Shown here one piece after another: positions 1 through 11,290 of a stretch of DNA of 64,000 nt (positions within the stretch are counted from its first letter, which is position 1; each line of letters opens with the position of its first letter). The stretch is from Nectonema munidae. Lineage: Eukaryota; Nematomorpha; Nectonematoida; Nectonematidae. The notes under the pieces are model-generated. The model was not told where the DNA came from and made no database searches. It saw only the letters and a list, made by a program, of their open reading frames with translations. Both the position numbers and the translations under genes were made by a program. Where the stretch lies: positions 1-64,000 of the forward strand of contig JAUIRK010000078.1 of NCBI GenBank assembly GCA_030549495.1, read 5' to 3'.

Positions 1-190
1 ACCACTTTAGTTCTATTTTGTAATTTTGCAATTATTTTTATCCTTTTGCTATTCTATTTTGTCGTTTTGCAATTCTGTTTTCTCTTTTTTTAAATTTTAA
101 TTTTTCTTTTGTTATATTTATATTACTTTGATTTTGATATGTACTGCTTTTAAGTTTTGTTATTTTGATTATATACACAGTGCAATTTTT
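1..190 (+). repeat. 3' tail of a third copy of the palindrome unit
   Basis: This stretch matches, in the same orientation, the sequence downstream of the stop codon in the right arm of the nearby inverted repeat. The first ~30 bases correspond to 3409-3440, and 110-190 corresponds to 3940-4000 (the same run through GTTATATTTATATTA and the TTTTGATTAT...ACAC end). The middle part present at 3480-3930 is missing. It therefore looks like the end of a further copy whose coding part would lie just left of the window. The match is by eye. Confidence 0.55.
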
Positions 191-382
191 TTGATTCTTT
201 GGAGAAAATTAGAAACTGAATCATTTCAATTTTTAATTATTTCGCAATTCATAAAAAGAAAAATCTTTATAAATAATATGGAAAAAGTAAAAATCTAAAA
301 ATTTGGTTTTTGAAAAAGTTAATGAAGGAAAATAAAATTTATTTGCAAAATAATTGAAATAATTTAGTTTCTCATCTTCAGC

Positions 383-2128
383 AAAAAATATAAAAATTTC
401 TTCGTGAAAATAATCAAAATATGTAAATAGTACATGTCAATATAATATAAATATAACAAATAAAAATTCCATTTTAAAAAATTAAAGACCAGCTGTTTTC
501 CACACCACCATTGAGGTACAGCGTATAAGCGCATTAACTTTTTTTAAAGTGGAAGTTTCCCCAGTAGGTATATCGTAACCACTTTTCACATGTATACTCT
601 TTTAAAATCTATTTCGCTTTTTGCAATTCTATTTTCTCTTTTTGCAATTATATTTTCTCTTTTTGTAAGTTTTTTCACTTGTAATTGCAATAATGTTTTT
701 TTTTAATTGTTTCATATATAAATTGCATTGTTAAAATATTGTTACATAAATTTTTTTAGTTCCTTTTTAAAAAAAATGTACAAGTGATTGTTAAATAAAT
801 TTCTTTTTTCTTAATTTTATTATTTTGTAATTCTAATTGGGTTTTAAGGAATTCTGTTTCCTTAACCTTTTTAAAGTTTTTTGTAAAATACTTTTTTTTT
901 TAGCTAAGAGAGATATTTTATTGCAAAAAAAATATAGAACGGCAAAAAAACAAAATAAAATTGGAAAAGTACAAAATAGAACTAAAAATGGTATACATAT
1001 TATATATTTATTTTTTTAACCCTTTTCTGTATTCTAAGCGAATTTGCCTCTGCAACTTCTTGCTTTCATTCCTTTCTACTTGGACTCTCATATTTTCTCT
1101 CTTCTTTTCATTCTTAATCGACTCCATCTTCTCCATTTTGCGTGTGCCTTCTTTCTCAATCTTCTTGCATTTGTATCTGAAGTCTAAGAACTTCATTTCA
1201 CTATTTTGAGCGCTTTCTTTTTCTAGATTTTCACATTTCATTTCTTTCACCCTTTCTTCTTTTGTTTCGGAGTTGATTAAGAAAGTGTTCTTATTTTTGA
1301 CATCTTCAACGAAATTAGTCAAATACTCAAACTTTTCTTTGTTCAATCTTCGAATTTCAATTTTTACAGGATCTTCAACCTCCTTTTTAGGCTTATTCTC
1401 TTTTTTCTCGAGTTGCCATAATCTTCTTTGTTTTTCTTTTTCTAAATTTAAAATTACATCATTTTCATGGGTTATACGTTGATCAATAATTTTTGTTTCA
1501 ATGTTATTTTCAAACTCTTCATCAAGATAGACGGGATTAGCTCTTTTCTTCAAGACTTTCTTTTTGTAGAAATGAGGTTTTATGAAAGTTGGTGTGGGTT
1601 TCTCTTCAGAAAGCTTGCTCAGTCCTTCAACATCTAGACTGGAAACAAATTTCTCATAAAAGTTTCCCCAGATTACATCCTTTTTAACCACAAGAGGTTT
1701 ATATACATTTGAAGTCTTTATTTCTTTGCAAGCAGAATTTGCGTGTTTGTGAAGTTCATTGCTTTCAATTTCATGCTTTTCTTCAATGACCTTTCTTATA
1801 TTTTCCCGTTTGATTTCAGGTTGGACTTCTACGCATGAGTATTCGGGCTTTGAAAAAATAGCTATGCAAGCTTTTTTTACAACTTCTTCGCACAACAAAG
1901 CGCAAGCCTCAATTATTATGTTTCCGAACGTGGCCATTATCATAGAGTGCTTTTTATAAAAGTGACAGTAACACACTTTCCATAGTTATTAAAATACTCA
2001 TCGTAAATTAACGGTCATAAAATTAAATACATTTCATTGGTTATATGTTTGCGATGCATGCATGTCTTTTATCGTTCGGAATATTACGCGCTGGGAATGT
2101 TATCTTACGCTATTTATAACACAATTAA
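383..2128 (-). repeat. Left arm of a large inverted repeat
   Basis: The sequence runs as a near-exact reverse complement of 2270-4020. Both arms hold the same gene and the same A/T-rich flanks, including a short tandem motif like TTTGCAATTCTATTTTCTC. The arms differ by scattered substitutions and small indels: one codon inside the gene (Asn versus Ser), an indel around 2088-2095 versus 2305-2320, and a run-length change near 885. They are therefore diverged copies, not a perfect fold-back read. About 140 bases of spacer separate the arms. Confidence 0.9.
1008..1943 (-). CDS. Lys/Glu-rich coiled-coil protein, unknown family (copy 1)
   Basis: A single uninterrupted frame of about 311 residues from the first ATG at 1941-1943; the frame stays open 11 codons further upstream but has no ATG there. 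The N-terminal ~35 residues are uncharged and Cys/Ala-rich (IIEACALLCEEVVKKACIAIF). The middle has an aromatic stretch (WGNFYEKFV, then PTFIKPHFYKKK). The last ~150 residues are highly charged and likely a long helix or coiled coil (repeats of EKEKQRR, KKENKPKKEV, KMEKMESIKNEKKR). No signal peptide, membrane segment or catalytic motif is visible. I do not recognise the family. A TTTTATAAAAAG box lies 7 bases before the ATG. The second copy at 2456-3391 is identical except for one residue. Two intact copies suggest that the protein is under selection or was duplicated very recently. Confidence 0.6.
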   Translation of the reverse strand: MIMATFGNIIIEACALLCEEVVKKACIAIFSKPEYSCVEVQPEIKRENIRKVIEEKHEIESNELHKHANSACKEIKTSNVYKPLVVKKDVIWGNFYEKFVSSLDVEGLSKLSEEKPTPTFIKPHFYKKKVLKKRANPVYLDEEFENNIETKIIDQRITHENDVILNLEKEKQRRLWQLEKKENKPKKEVEDPVKIEIRRLNKEKFEYLTNFVEDVKNKNTFLINSETKEERVKEMKCENLEKESAQNSEMKFLDFRYKCKKIEKEGTRKMEKMESIKNEKKRENMRVQVERNESKKLQRQIRLEYRKGLKK

Positions 2129-2269
2129 ACTAACAATATTCTAACTATACTAACACCAACTCTAAGACAAATAATATTCTAGCTATACTAACTCTAAAAC
2201 TAGCAATATTCTAACTATACTAACTCATCAGTATAGTATAGGTTAGTATATTATACTCATCGTAATATT
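2129..2269. repeat. Palindrome spacer with ~33-bp tandem units
   Basis: Between the two arms sit three imperfect units built on AATATTCTAACTATACTAAC with CTCTAARAC linkers. The right half of the spacer (GTATAGTATAGGTTAGTATA) is a partial inverse of the same words. Reverse-complement relatives of these words recur at about 5200-5600. No gene is seen. Confidence 0.7.
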
Positions 2270-4020
2270 GTTAATTGTGTTATAAATAGCGTAGGATAAC
2301 ATTCGCATCTTTACAAACTACGCGTAATATTCCGAACGATAAAAGACATGCATGCATCGCAAACATATAACCAATGAAATGTATTTAATTTTATTACGAT
2401 GAGTTTTTAATAACTATAGAAAGTGTGTTACTGTCACTTTTATAAAAAGCACTCTATGATAATGGCCACGTTCGGAAACATAATAATTGAGGCTTGCGCT
2501 TTGTTGTGCGAAGAAGTTGTAAAAAAAGCTTGCATAGCTATTTTTTCAAAGCCCGAATACTCATGCGTAGAAGTCCAACCTGAAATCAAACGGGAAAATA
2601 TAAGAAAGGTCATTGAAGAAAAGCATGAAATTGAAAGCAATGAACTTCACAAACACGCAAATTCTGCTTGCAAAGAAATAAAGACTTCAAGTGTATATAA
2701 ACCTCTTGTGGTTAAAAAGGATGTAATCTGGGGAAACTTTTATGAGAAATTTGTTTCCAGTCTAGATGTTGAAGGACTGAGCAAGCTTTCTGAAGAGAAA
2801 CCCACACCAACTTTCATAAAACCTCATTTCTACAAAAAGAAAGTCTTGAAGAAAAGAGCTAATCCCGTCTATCTTGATGAAGAGTTTGAAAATAACATTG
2901 AAACAAAAATTATTGATCAACGTATAACCCATGAAAATGATGTAATTTTAAATTTAGAAAAAGAAAAACAAAGAAGATTATGGCAACTCGAGAAAAAAGA
3001 GAATAAGCCTAAAAAGGAGGTTGAAGATCCTGTAAAAATTGAAATTCGAAGATTGAACAAGGAAAAGTTTGAGTATTTGACTAATTTCGTTGAAGATGTC
3101 AAAAATAAGAACACTTTCTTAATCAACTCCGAAACAAAAGAAGAAAGGGTGAAAGAAATGAAATGTGAAAATCTAGAAAAAGAAAGCGCTCAAAATAGTG
3201 AAATGAAGTTCTTAGACTTCAGATACAAATGCAAGAAGATTGAGAAAGAAGGCACACGCAAAATGGAGAAGATGGAGTCGATTAAGAATGAAAAGAAAAG
3301 AGAAAATATGAGAGTCCAAGTAGAAAGGAATGAAAGCAAGAAGTTGCAGAGGCAAATTCGCTTAGAATACAGAAAAGGGTTAAAAAAATAAATATATAAT
3401 ATGTATACCATTTTTAGTTCTATTTTGTACTTTTCCAATTTTATTTTGTTTTTTTGCCCTTCTATATTTTTTTTGCAATAAAATATCTCTCTTAGCTAAA
3501 AAAAAGTTTTTTTCCAAAAACTTTAAAAAGGTTAAGGAAACAGAATTCCTTAAAACCCAATTAGAATTACAAAATAATAAAATTAAGAAAAAAAGAAATT
3601 TATTTACCAATCACTTGTACATTTTTTTTAAAAAGGAACTAAAAAAAATTTATGTAACAATATTTTAACAATGCAATTTATATATGAAACAATTCAAAAA
3701 AAGACATTATTACAAATACAAGTGAAAAAACTTACAAAAAGAGAAAATATAATTGCAAAAAGAGAAAATAGAATTGCAAAAAGGCAAAATAGATTTTAAA
3801 ACAGTATACATGTTAAAAGTGGTTACGATATACCTACTGGGGAAACTTCCACTTTAAAAAAAGTTAATGCGCTTATACGCTGTACCTCAATGGTGGTGTG
3901 GAAAACAGCTGGCCTTTAATTTTTTAAATTTTATTTTTATTTGTTATATTTATATTATTTTGACATGTACTATTTACATATTTTGATTATTTACACGAAG
4001 ATATTTTTATATTTTTTTAT
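2270..4020 (+). repeat. Right arm of a large inverted repeat
   Basis: This is the reverse complement of 383-2128, with about 1-2% scattered differences judged by eye. It contains gene copy 2 in its centre and ends in an AT-rich tail. The match stops near the run ATATTTTTATATTTTTTTAT. Outside this point the two flanks (4021 onward, and below 383) are unrelated, which sets the outer border. Confidence 0.9.
2456..3391 (+). CDS. Lys/Glu-rich coiled-coil protein, unknown family (copy 2)
   Basis: This is the plus-strand twin of the gene at 1008-1943: about 311 residues, one exon, and the same ATG context with TTTTATAAAAAG just upstream. The only coding change noticed is Ser for Asn in the segment KEIKTS-S/N-VYKPLVV. 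The organisation is a short hydrophobic Cys-containing start, a mid region with aromatic motifs (WGNFYEKFV), then about 150 residues of Lys/Glu/Arg-rich helix ending QIRLEYRKGLKK. It is head-to-head with copy 1; the two ATGs are about 510 bases apart across the spacer, so any promoter would be bidirectional. Function is unknown. It could be a host gene family, or cargo of a multicopy repeat, since a third copy tail lies at 1-190. Confidence 0.6.
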   Translation: MIMATFGNIIIEACALLCEEVVKKACIAIFSKPEYSCVEVQPEIKRENIRKVIEEKHEIESNELHKHANSACKEIKTSSVYKPLVVKKDVIWGNFYEKFVSSLDVEGLSKLSEEKPTPTFIKPHFYKKKVLKKRANPVYLDEEFENNIETKIIDQRITHENDVILNLEKEKQRRLWQLEKKENKPKKEVEDPVKIEIRRLNKEKFEYLTNFVEDVKNKNTFLINSETKEERVKEMKCENLEKESAQNSEMKFLDFRYKCKKIEKEGTRKMEKMESIKNEKKRENMRVQVERNESKKLQRQIRLEYRKGLKK

Positions 4021-4461
4021 AAAATTAAAATAACGCCATGTGGTCAATCTCTTTTAACGAACTTCAAAAAAAGCGGAAATAATTTTAATTAAATTTTTTG
4101 CAACTTAATTTTGTTTTGAATATTAAAGTGTCTTTAGAATTTTTGGATATAATTGGCTATTCTATTGATAAACCTTCTTTGTGCAATTTCGTCAATTGAC
4201 ACTTTTCGCTGTTTCATTAGTTTTCCTAGTATTTTTTGACACGGAAAATAAATCGATAAAAGTTATCAAATTTTGATAAGAAATAAAGTCACCAGATTTC
4301 AAAACAGTAAGAACTTTTTCAAAGAGCGAGCATTCAACAGATGGATGGATTCGTCTCAATTGACAGTATATCGCTAATTTTAATATTAAAAAATGAAACC
4401 AGTTAAAAGTGTTTTTAAAGAACCAACTTTCCTCCCTAATTTTTTATCATGATAAAACATT
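4021..4461. other. AT-rich stretch, no feature seen
   Basis: Unique-looking AT-rich sequence to the right of the palindrome. No long frame, splice-flanked exon or terminal repeat was seen. It may be the 5' part of the decayed element that follows. Confidence 0.4.
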
Positions 4462-5232
4462 TTGAGATAGTGCTAAACTTGTCATTGAAGAAGTTTCATT
4501 ATTTTGGAATAAGTCGAGAATTCCACTTCCACGAGAACATCATGCTATCGAACGATTAGATTTTTTGGGAAATACAAAAGGTTAAAAAAGAATTCTAAAA
4601 GAACAATTATTTGTTGAGCAATTAGGTCATTTATTTGACATCGCTCATGAGCGTGTTCTCAATTTAATCAAAATTGGTGAGATAGAAATTTTTAATTGCT
4701 CAAAAAAAAAAGATTTTCAAGGTTGTTTAGGATCTCTAGATACGCTTTAAAAGAAAAAAGATTGCAAAAAAGAAGACAAGCTGAATTGATTATAGAGAAA
4801 AGGTGAATATGGAAGATCAAAAGGTGATAGAAGTTTTAGATTTTGAAAATGAAAAAGAAGAAGAATTTTCAAGTGAGTAAAAGAGCTCGGAAAAAATGTT
4901 TGATTTAGATTTAGCAGCTACTTTGAATAAAAACTTCAGACAGAAGAGCAACAATGATGATTAGTGCAACAGTAAATATCTTGGTTTTGATGTTAAAATT
5001 TATAAATAGATCTTCAATACAGAGATCGACGACAGTACAGAAATTATTTTTTCAAAAACTCATAATTTTGACAGTTGCTCATGGTGCATTGGGATGGAAA
5101 ATTTTGAAAGATTTATCTTCCATTTGTAGTTATGTCAGGTTAAAATCAGTAAGAATATTTCCGTTACTATTTTCTGAAAGTGTAAGTCAACCTACAACTA
5201 ATGTTAGTGTTAGTATAGTTATGAAATTGTAA
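4462..5232 (+). pseudogene. Decayed repeat-encoded protein (LFDIAH family)
   Basis: Several frames in order recall an abundant, mostly unnamed invertebrate repeat protein. First comes FWNKSRIPLPREHHAIERL, then HLFDIAHERVLNLIKIGEIE, then a basic stretch (KRLQKRRQAELIIEKR), then SDRRATMMISATVN followed by INRSSIQRS, then GALGWKILKDLSS. In the family as I remember it, these blocks occur in the same order (FWxKARIP, LFDIAHADAL.MIKIEED, DRxATxxxxATA...INRSSIRR, WDGKLLPDL). The copy is broken in several places and cannot make the protein. Which mobile element normally carries the protein is not known to me, and the match is from memory, so the family call is moderate. Confidence 0.5.
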
Positions 5233-5650
5233 AAGTTTTGTTGGGTTAGTATATAAAACAGCTGTAAACACTGGAATTAATTGTTAGCAAAGTGAATATT
5301 GATTAGGGAGATAGTTAAAATATTTTTTGTTTTTACATGTAGGTATCACATTTTTGAAATAATATTAAGTGCTAGCTTTAATTGTTAGAATATTGGCTTA
5401 CTATTGGGTACCGATGTTGGTTTATTTAAAATATTTCAACATCAGTGGAACGCTATTCATCAATCTTCTTATCAAAGTTTGTTACAGTTAGTAAGAGTTA
5501 GATATTGCTAGTCAATGATGTTAAAGAAGAAGTTAGAATATTGCTAGTTACCCAGTTGAGTTAATGTCACGCAAGAGTTGATTAGGTTAGAATTTTTAGA
5601 GCTTATTGTTAGTTTTGTTGTGTTAGAAAAGATCCTCCTCGTTGTGTGCA
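5150..5650. repeat. Degenerate GTTAG-rich repeat tract
   Basis: The tract is full of scattered words such as GTTAGTATAGTTAT, TTGTTAGAATATTGG, AGTTAGAATATTGCTAGTT and GGTTAGAATTTTTAGAG. The longest is the reverse complement of AACTAGCAATATTCTAACT in the palindrome spacer at 2190-2215. It looks like a degraded minisatellite of the same family, partly overlapping the decayed protein's 3' end. Confidence 0.5.
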
Positions 5651-5658
5651 CTTTTTAA

Positions 5659-7620
5659 CACTAGAAAGACGCGAAATTTTTACTACCCTCAAAGCCGAAA
5701 TGGTCATTTTTGACCATTTTCAATAAAATTAATTTTTTTCTATAAACTTCAGAATTTAAATGTTTATTTTTTTCAAAAACATTAAAAAGTCATTAAATTA
5801 GAAAAATATAAAAAGGTTACATGAAATATTACTCATATTTGCAGTTATGACAAACGACAATTTGTTTTTTAGCAGCGATGTGTTTTCCAAAATTAAAACT
5901 TTTGCAAGAGTTACACATATTACTTGTTTTGTTTTTACATTCTTTAGTGTTAGTATATACGCACCCATTTTTGTTATCTTCATTTTTGCTATCACTGGAC
6001 AAGAAAAAGCTTTCCTTTGCTTTAGTGGAACAAAGCTCTTTTATCAAAGCTTTCAAAAATTTCTCCTTGAAATGTTATGTTTTGTAGTCGCTTTGTAAAG
6101 TATATACGAATTTAACCCACACAAGTTCAGTAAATTGAAAAAACATGCTAATCTTCTTGTACTTGTTTTGCATGTATTATGCCTTGCCATATGGTCCATC
6201 ACGTCATTATCGTATTTATTATTGTTGTAAAAACGAATTGTATCTGGTAGTTTTTTTGTGTGTGTTTGATCAATTTATGTATTGAACTTAAAATGCAAAT
6301 ATTTTTATTTTTTTTACCTTTATAAATTGTTAGGCTACAGTTGTCATTTATATAAGCTTCACTAGAGTATAATGTTTTGTTTTTCATGAGATCATCACAA
6401 TTAAATATTTCCCGACGATTTTTCCTTATAGTTCCAACAATTGTTGTTTTTCGTTTCATGAAGCTTTCTGCAGTTTCTAGACTTGTAAAAAAGTTGTCCA
6501 TTGTCACATTATATCCTTTGTAAAAATAAGGCTTCAAAAGTTTTTCACAAGCATGCAAAGCAAGTGATTTTTCTGTTCTTACCCAAACAAGGAAAAGCAT
6601 TACACAAGTATTTTGAAAAGTTATCATCTAAACACCAAAATTTAAAACCAAACGTATCCGGCTTTGATGGCATGTACTGAAGAAAACCACAGCGACATTT
6701 AGATGGAAAAAGCAGCTCATCCACCAGTAAGCTGAAAGATGGAACATAACACAGCTGTGAGTTTTGAATAAAACTTTCCCAAACATCTCTAATCAAACAA
6801 AACTTGTCCTTTGATTTATTTTGTCTTCTTGAACTAACATAATCAAAACGAATATTTCATTATTTTTTTGAAGCTGTCTCGATTCATTGTGTTTTTGAAA
6901 ATAGCAATTCCATATTCTTTGTTCCATAGATCAATCAAAGGTGTGTATTTTGCAGCAAAAATGCCTCTTGCATATAATAAACCGATAAATTTTTTCATAT
7001 CTTCTAACGAAACAAAAAAATTTTTATAAAGAAATTTCCCATGTATTGTCGTGTATTCTACTAAAGACTTCATCATAGATTTGCTAAAGAGTAATTGAAA
7101 TGGGAAAAAGAACTTTCTTTTACAATGTTTTTTTGAATAGGAAGTTTTCCCGGATTTGGCTGTGAAACAATATTCTTTTGGCACTCTTCCTTTATTAGAA
7201 ACAGCTAGTTGATTATACCACTTTTTTCCTGACTTTGAAATGGCGGTGTTCTCTAAATCACCTTCAGATTCTTCTAAACTTTCTGAAAAATCAAAATTAT
7301 TACAGTCGTTCATCTCAAAGTCCTCTTCAAGTGTAGATAAAGAAAAGTTGGAGTCAGAATCTTCAGAATACTCCATTATTTTTTGTAAATATAATTTTTC
7401 TAATAAACTCAACATTCTCTATTTCATAAAAGTTTTATTATGAATTTTTAATATTTTTTTTAAATTTAAATAATAAAGGTATCTTAGCGAACTTTTCTTT
7501 TATATATATAAGGTCTTGAAATTGTATATCACTTAAAAATCTTTCGTTTTTCAAAGGGGTCATTTTTGACCATTTAGTCATTATAGGTATATAAGCTCAT
7601 TTGATTAAAAAATATATAGT
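5659..7620 (-). mobile_element. piggyBac-family DNA transposon, frameshifted
   Basis: The transposase reads on the minus strand. The left end follows a TTAA (5655-5658), the target site used by piggyBac. Near both ends sits the palindrome TGGTCATTTTTGACCA or its relative (5699-5720 and 7558-7585), as in many piggyBac-like elements. The right terminus is not sharply defined, and a matching TTAA could not be placed with certainty. The coding region covers almost the whole transposase but is spread over several frames, so the element is inactive. Size is about 1.9 kb. Confidence 0.8.
5829..7415 (-). pseudogene. piggyBac transposase, several frameshifts
   Basis: Reading from 7415 downward: an acidic N-terminus, then the conserved core with MKKFIGLLYARGIF and PLIDLWNKEYG (7415-6843). 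Next comes a shifted frame with the first catalytic Asp in LLVDELLFPSKCRCGFLQYM and KPDTFGFKFWC (6796-6545). Another frame carries the second Asp in VTMDNFFTSLETAESF and then VGTIRKNRREI (6627-6199). After that NDVMDHMARHNTCKTSTRR supplies the third Asp region (about 6200-6140). The C-terminal cysteine cluster (NMCNSCKSFNFGKH, then VVCHNCKYE) lies at 6056-5829. This order matches piggyBac transposases, and all three acidic positions survive. At least three frame breaks and stops separate the blocks. Confidence 0.85.
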
Positions 7621-10075
7621 TTCACTAAAAAAAAATTTTTTTACCTAAGCATTAGAAAAAATAAAAGATAACAAATAAAATAAAAAAAAGAAAAAATAAA
7701 GATAACAAAGAAAAAATAAAAGTAAGCAAGTTTTAGATTGCCTGTCTAATTTAAAAAAATTGAAAAATCTAATTCAATATTATTTACAGGCCAAATTGAC
7801 CTGATCCCATAATTTTAAGTTATATCTAAAAAAAATTTTTTTTCAAATTGAAACATTTGCTTTAATGAAGTACACTGTTTTAATGACTTCATTGAAAACA
7901 TTTTTAAACTAATCGGTTATGGTTTTATGGCTGGGCGCACAGGGTACTAATTACATCTGGAGATTTTTGCTTTTCCTGATTCCGAGTTAATACCATGTGC
8001 TGTAAAAAATTTTTATCACTTTTTCTCTGTTGCTGAGTTTCGCAAAATATAATATTGTTGGGTAATAATGCCGGTGTGTTCATTGGACAAAATTCTTTTA
8101 TAATAAATTTTTAAAATTATAAAAAAAGCCCCCCCCCCCCCCTACCCCCTTAAATTTTAAGGATGTGCGCCCCTGTTTTGAAACCAATTGAAAAATAATA
8201 GACACTTTCTAATCCTTGCATATGTTTTACTTCTGTTGCAAAAATACGCGGAAAGGTTTGCAAAATTATTAATTTACAAAATGTTTTTATAAATGTTTTG
8301 TTATTCCTTTTGTTACAATATTGATTTTTTTATGCTGGTCTTGAATTCACTGTTCTCATTTGAATTTCAAAAGTTATAGATAATGTCACCTTGGCATAAT
8401 TGATGAATGCGCAAATATAAAAGAATATCTAAATAAATTTTCGCCTAAATATAAAATATCTTGCAACTAAAATAAATAATATATAAGTTCCTGTAACTAA
8501 AAAAAAGTTAATATTGAATTACTGGCAAAAAAATAAAGTAATCGAGCCTGTCAATCACCTCATTATATCGACCACATTAAATTTCTCCCAATTAAACCTA
8601 ACTGCGCTTATTTAACGGAGATTAAGCAATCACCGTCCACATAGACCAATTTTTATGGTTTCCTCATGTGGTCTCTTACTACAGGTTTTACTATACATAG
8701 AAATTTAGTTCTGGCTTGAAAATGAAAAAGTTTTAATATTTGAAAATAAGTATTTCAAATAGCCTTATAGTGATCGATAAGGAAATCGCTAAAAACAAAA
8801 TTCTATTCTTCTAACAATAACACATCACAGCACAAAGGAAATTCAAACACTGAAATATAAAACAAAGATTATTTTTTAATTGTTACCTTATCGAAAAAAC
8901 AACACAATTCCTACAAAAATCTTTTCTTTTTTATTAAAATCATACATAAAACAATTTTTTGTACAATGTATACAAATTTTCACAATATTGTCTCTTCTTT
9001 TTGCAACAAATCCCTCATTAATAAATCCAAATCGTATAGAAAATACTAGTTGACTTTTTTCAATTTTTAAGCAAATAAAAATTTTCTCGTTATCCAAATA
9101 TTTGCAGAAAAATGCAAAAGACAATGAAGTGATTTATATAAAAAGATAAAATGGAATTGAAATTTTTTTAAATATTAAACTTTAAAAAAATATAAAAATA
9201 TAACAGAAAAAGCTTAATATCGAATGAAATCAAGCTAAAAGACGATCAAAAAAGTAAAAATAGCAGTGGAAATGGTATAATCTTGGTAGACTCTCTCTAT
9301 ACGAAATTTTATTTCAAATGATTCATTCATACGATTCTAAATTTTCAACTGTTTTATTTTTTTGTATAGAATTTTTAACTTGAAAATAATTGATTGAAAC
9401 AAGAATTTTTATAACTATTTTTTGTTATTCATCAAATCAGCATTTACACAAATTACAAACTGATCCTGTAATTATTTTTCGAGATGTGTCGTCCATATAT
9501 GTAATGATTTTTAAAATGTGTTTTATAGGGGGACTTTTTAGTTAAATACGCTTCAATAATTTTTTAAGTTGAATTCATGAAAATCTTTCATTTGAGCATA
9601 AGCTTTTTATCATGGTATACTGTCGTTTTTGGACGTAAATACTAATTTTTTTTATCCTTGATTTAGCAAAACAATATTTTGTTTCTGATATTTGGCATCA
9701 TTTTATTTGCTTTATTAAAAAAGGTACATTCAAGTGCGGTTAAATAAAATAATGGTAAAGTATCAAGGTCTTTTAAAAACAATTAAAAAACCGGATACTT
9801 CATCATGATAAAACAATTGATTAAAATAGAGGTTGCGAGTTGACAAAAAGAAGATTTAGTCTAAAATCTATAGAGTATTTTTTGACCATTTAAAGACCAT
9901 TCAGCTTTGAACATACAAGATAAACAGCGTGATTTTTGTTCTGTAAGTTATCGGTTAACTATTAATTACATCAAATATTTAAAATGAGCATATAATAATT
10001 TTTATAAAGTCATTTGTACTATTGAAAATCGAAAAACAATTTTTATGAAGAAATAGAGCCTGCTATGTTGAAAGA
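7621..10075. other. Mostly featureless AT-rich intergenic DNA
   Basis: No supported gene. A poly-C run (about 8129-8142) belongs to a possible small hAT-type repeat at 7931-8175 (listed separately). The remainder is AT-rich with only short chance frames. Confidence 0.5.
7931..8175. mobile_element. Possible hAT-type MITE, related to the 47967-49295 element
   Basis: The right end GGATGTGCGCCCCTG (8161-8175) is identical to the right end of the non-autonomous hAT at 49281-49295, and it is preceded by a poly-C/CCCCCT stretch as in that family. The left end CTGGGCGCACAGGG is only a loose match to the expected CAGGGGCGCACATCC. The flanking 8-mers (TTTTATGG and TTTTGAAA) agree poorly. The right end is credible; the left border is a guess. 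Confidence 0.45.
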
Positions 10076-10238
10076 CAATTAATTATTTATCTTTGTAATT
10101 TGTTTCCAAATTCTGGTGGAGATTCCTTCATAAAACTGTTCACATTTTGGTCCTTTGATTGAGGGTGGCGTGGTCGAAGTCTGTTTCAAAGTCGATGCAC
10201 GTGGAGGTTTTAAAGTCATCGGATTCTCGTAGTCAGTA
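10076..10238 (-). CDS. Putative last exon of an unidentified gene
   Basis: On the minus strand a good acceptor (TTTCATTAG) precedes an open frame of about 53 codons ending in TAA. It reads TDYENPMTLKPPRAST, then TTPPSIKGPKCEQFYEGIS and TRIWKQITKINN. Composition and codon use look protein-like and unlike the surrounding poly-A/T frames. The exon enters with two bases of a split codon. Together with the upstream minus-strand segments at 10.8-12.0 kb it suggests a multi-exon gene. No family was recognised. Confidence 0.4.
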
Positions 10239-10844
10239 TCTAATGAAATTTAGATTTGGATTTAGTATTACAAAATACTTTTTTAAGTTAAACTCTTTGC
10301 AAGGATGTGGAGTGGCGAATCTTTATTCGAATTAGTAAGCCCAAGATTGCGTTAATTTTTTGAAGATTTTGGAATCTGAATGGAATTTTGAACTTTGCAA
10401 GTACTTGAAGTCTTTTTCACGCGCTATAGTCGAATTTTTGTAGTTACTTTAAGTTGGGGTCGTATTTAGTTCCGACTGCGAAAACGTGCGATCAATACAT
10501 TCGTTTTGTTCATAAACGCGTTTTATCTTATCTGTTTGACTACCTTTATCATTTTTAAAGGATTAATGTTTTAAGTTAATTCTTATTAACCTCGTTTATT
10601 CTCTTACACAGAGGTGTGAAAGATTAGAGAATACTTGTGATGAATGAGGCCTTACAAGATGCGTTGATTCTCAAAAGATGTGAAATTTTTATATCATGAA
10701 TTCTTTTTCAAAAAAATTTAAAATTGGAATTTTTTATTATGAAGTGAAGCTTTTAAAATTTTATCATGATTTTGAAGAAAATTAAAGAATCGTTTGTGAA
10801 AGAAAAGATGCAACTTGCAGAACTTTTGTGGTTGAATACTCAGC

Positions 10845-10987
10845 GATCTCTTCCTAACCCACTGCTAAGTATTCGGGTATTCCTTTTAATTGTTCACAAG
10901 TGAATTTTACCAACAAAAAGTTCCGCTTTTCTCCTCTTTCCTTGAAGAATGAGACATTCTTTGAAGCTTTTGGAAAGGCTGGAGCAA
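10845..10987 (-). CDS. Putative internal exon of the same unidentified gene
   Basis: A strong acceptor (TTTTTTTCTTAG) is followed by about 45 open codons. One frame reads FAPAFPKASKNVSFFKERG, then NFLLVKFTCEQLKGIPEYLA, with a possible GTGGGT donor at the end. A second frame is also open for about 41 codons and would end at TG|GTAAAA. I cannot settle which is used, because the joins to neighbouring exons are ambiguous. No domain is recognised. Confidence 0.35.
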
Positions 10988-11217
10988 ATCTAAGAAAAAA
11001 AGTTAAATTCATTTAATGTCGCACATTTAATCAGTTCTCATTTCACCAGCCGACATTTATCCAGTTTATAATAGTAAAAATCATTTTCTATAATTTTTTT
11101 TAATGACTTCGTTTTTATAAAGAAAAAATTAGTTTTTATAAAATTGCATGTTATTGCGTTCAAGGCATTCCGTAACCAAGACACTTCTTTCCAATGAGTT
11201 AAAAACATGGTACCAAA

Positions 11218-11290
11218 CATCCAAAAATTGGTAAGAAATACCTCGAGTACGAAACATCTTAGGTTCGAAATTGCTCTCAATACGTTCTAT
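11218..11290 (-). CDS. Putative small exon of the same unidentified gene
   Basis: A short open piece reads NIERIESNFEPKMFRTR and ends at a plausible donor (CGAG|GTATTT). It is preceded by two possible acceptors (TTTTTAGTTGAAG or AATATAG). Its outgoing phase fits one of the two frames of the exon at 10845-10987. On its own it is weak evidence; its value comes from the consistent strand and spacing of its neighbours. Confidence 0.25.
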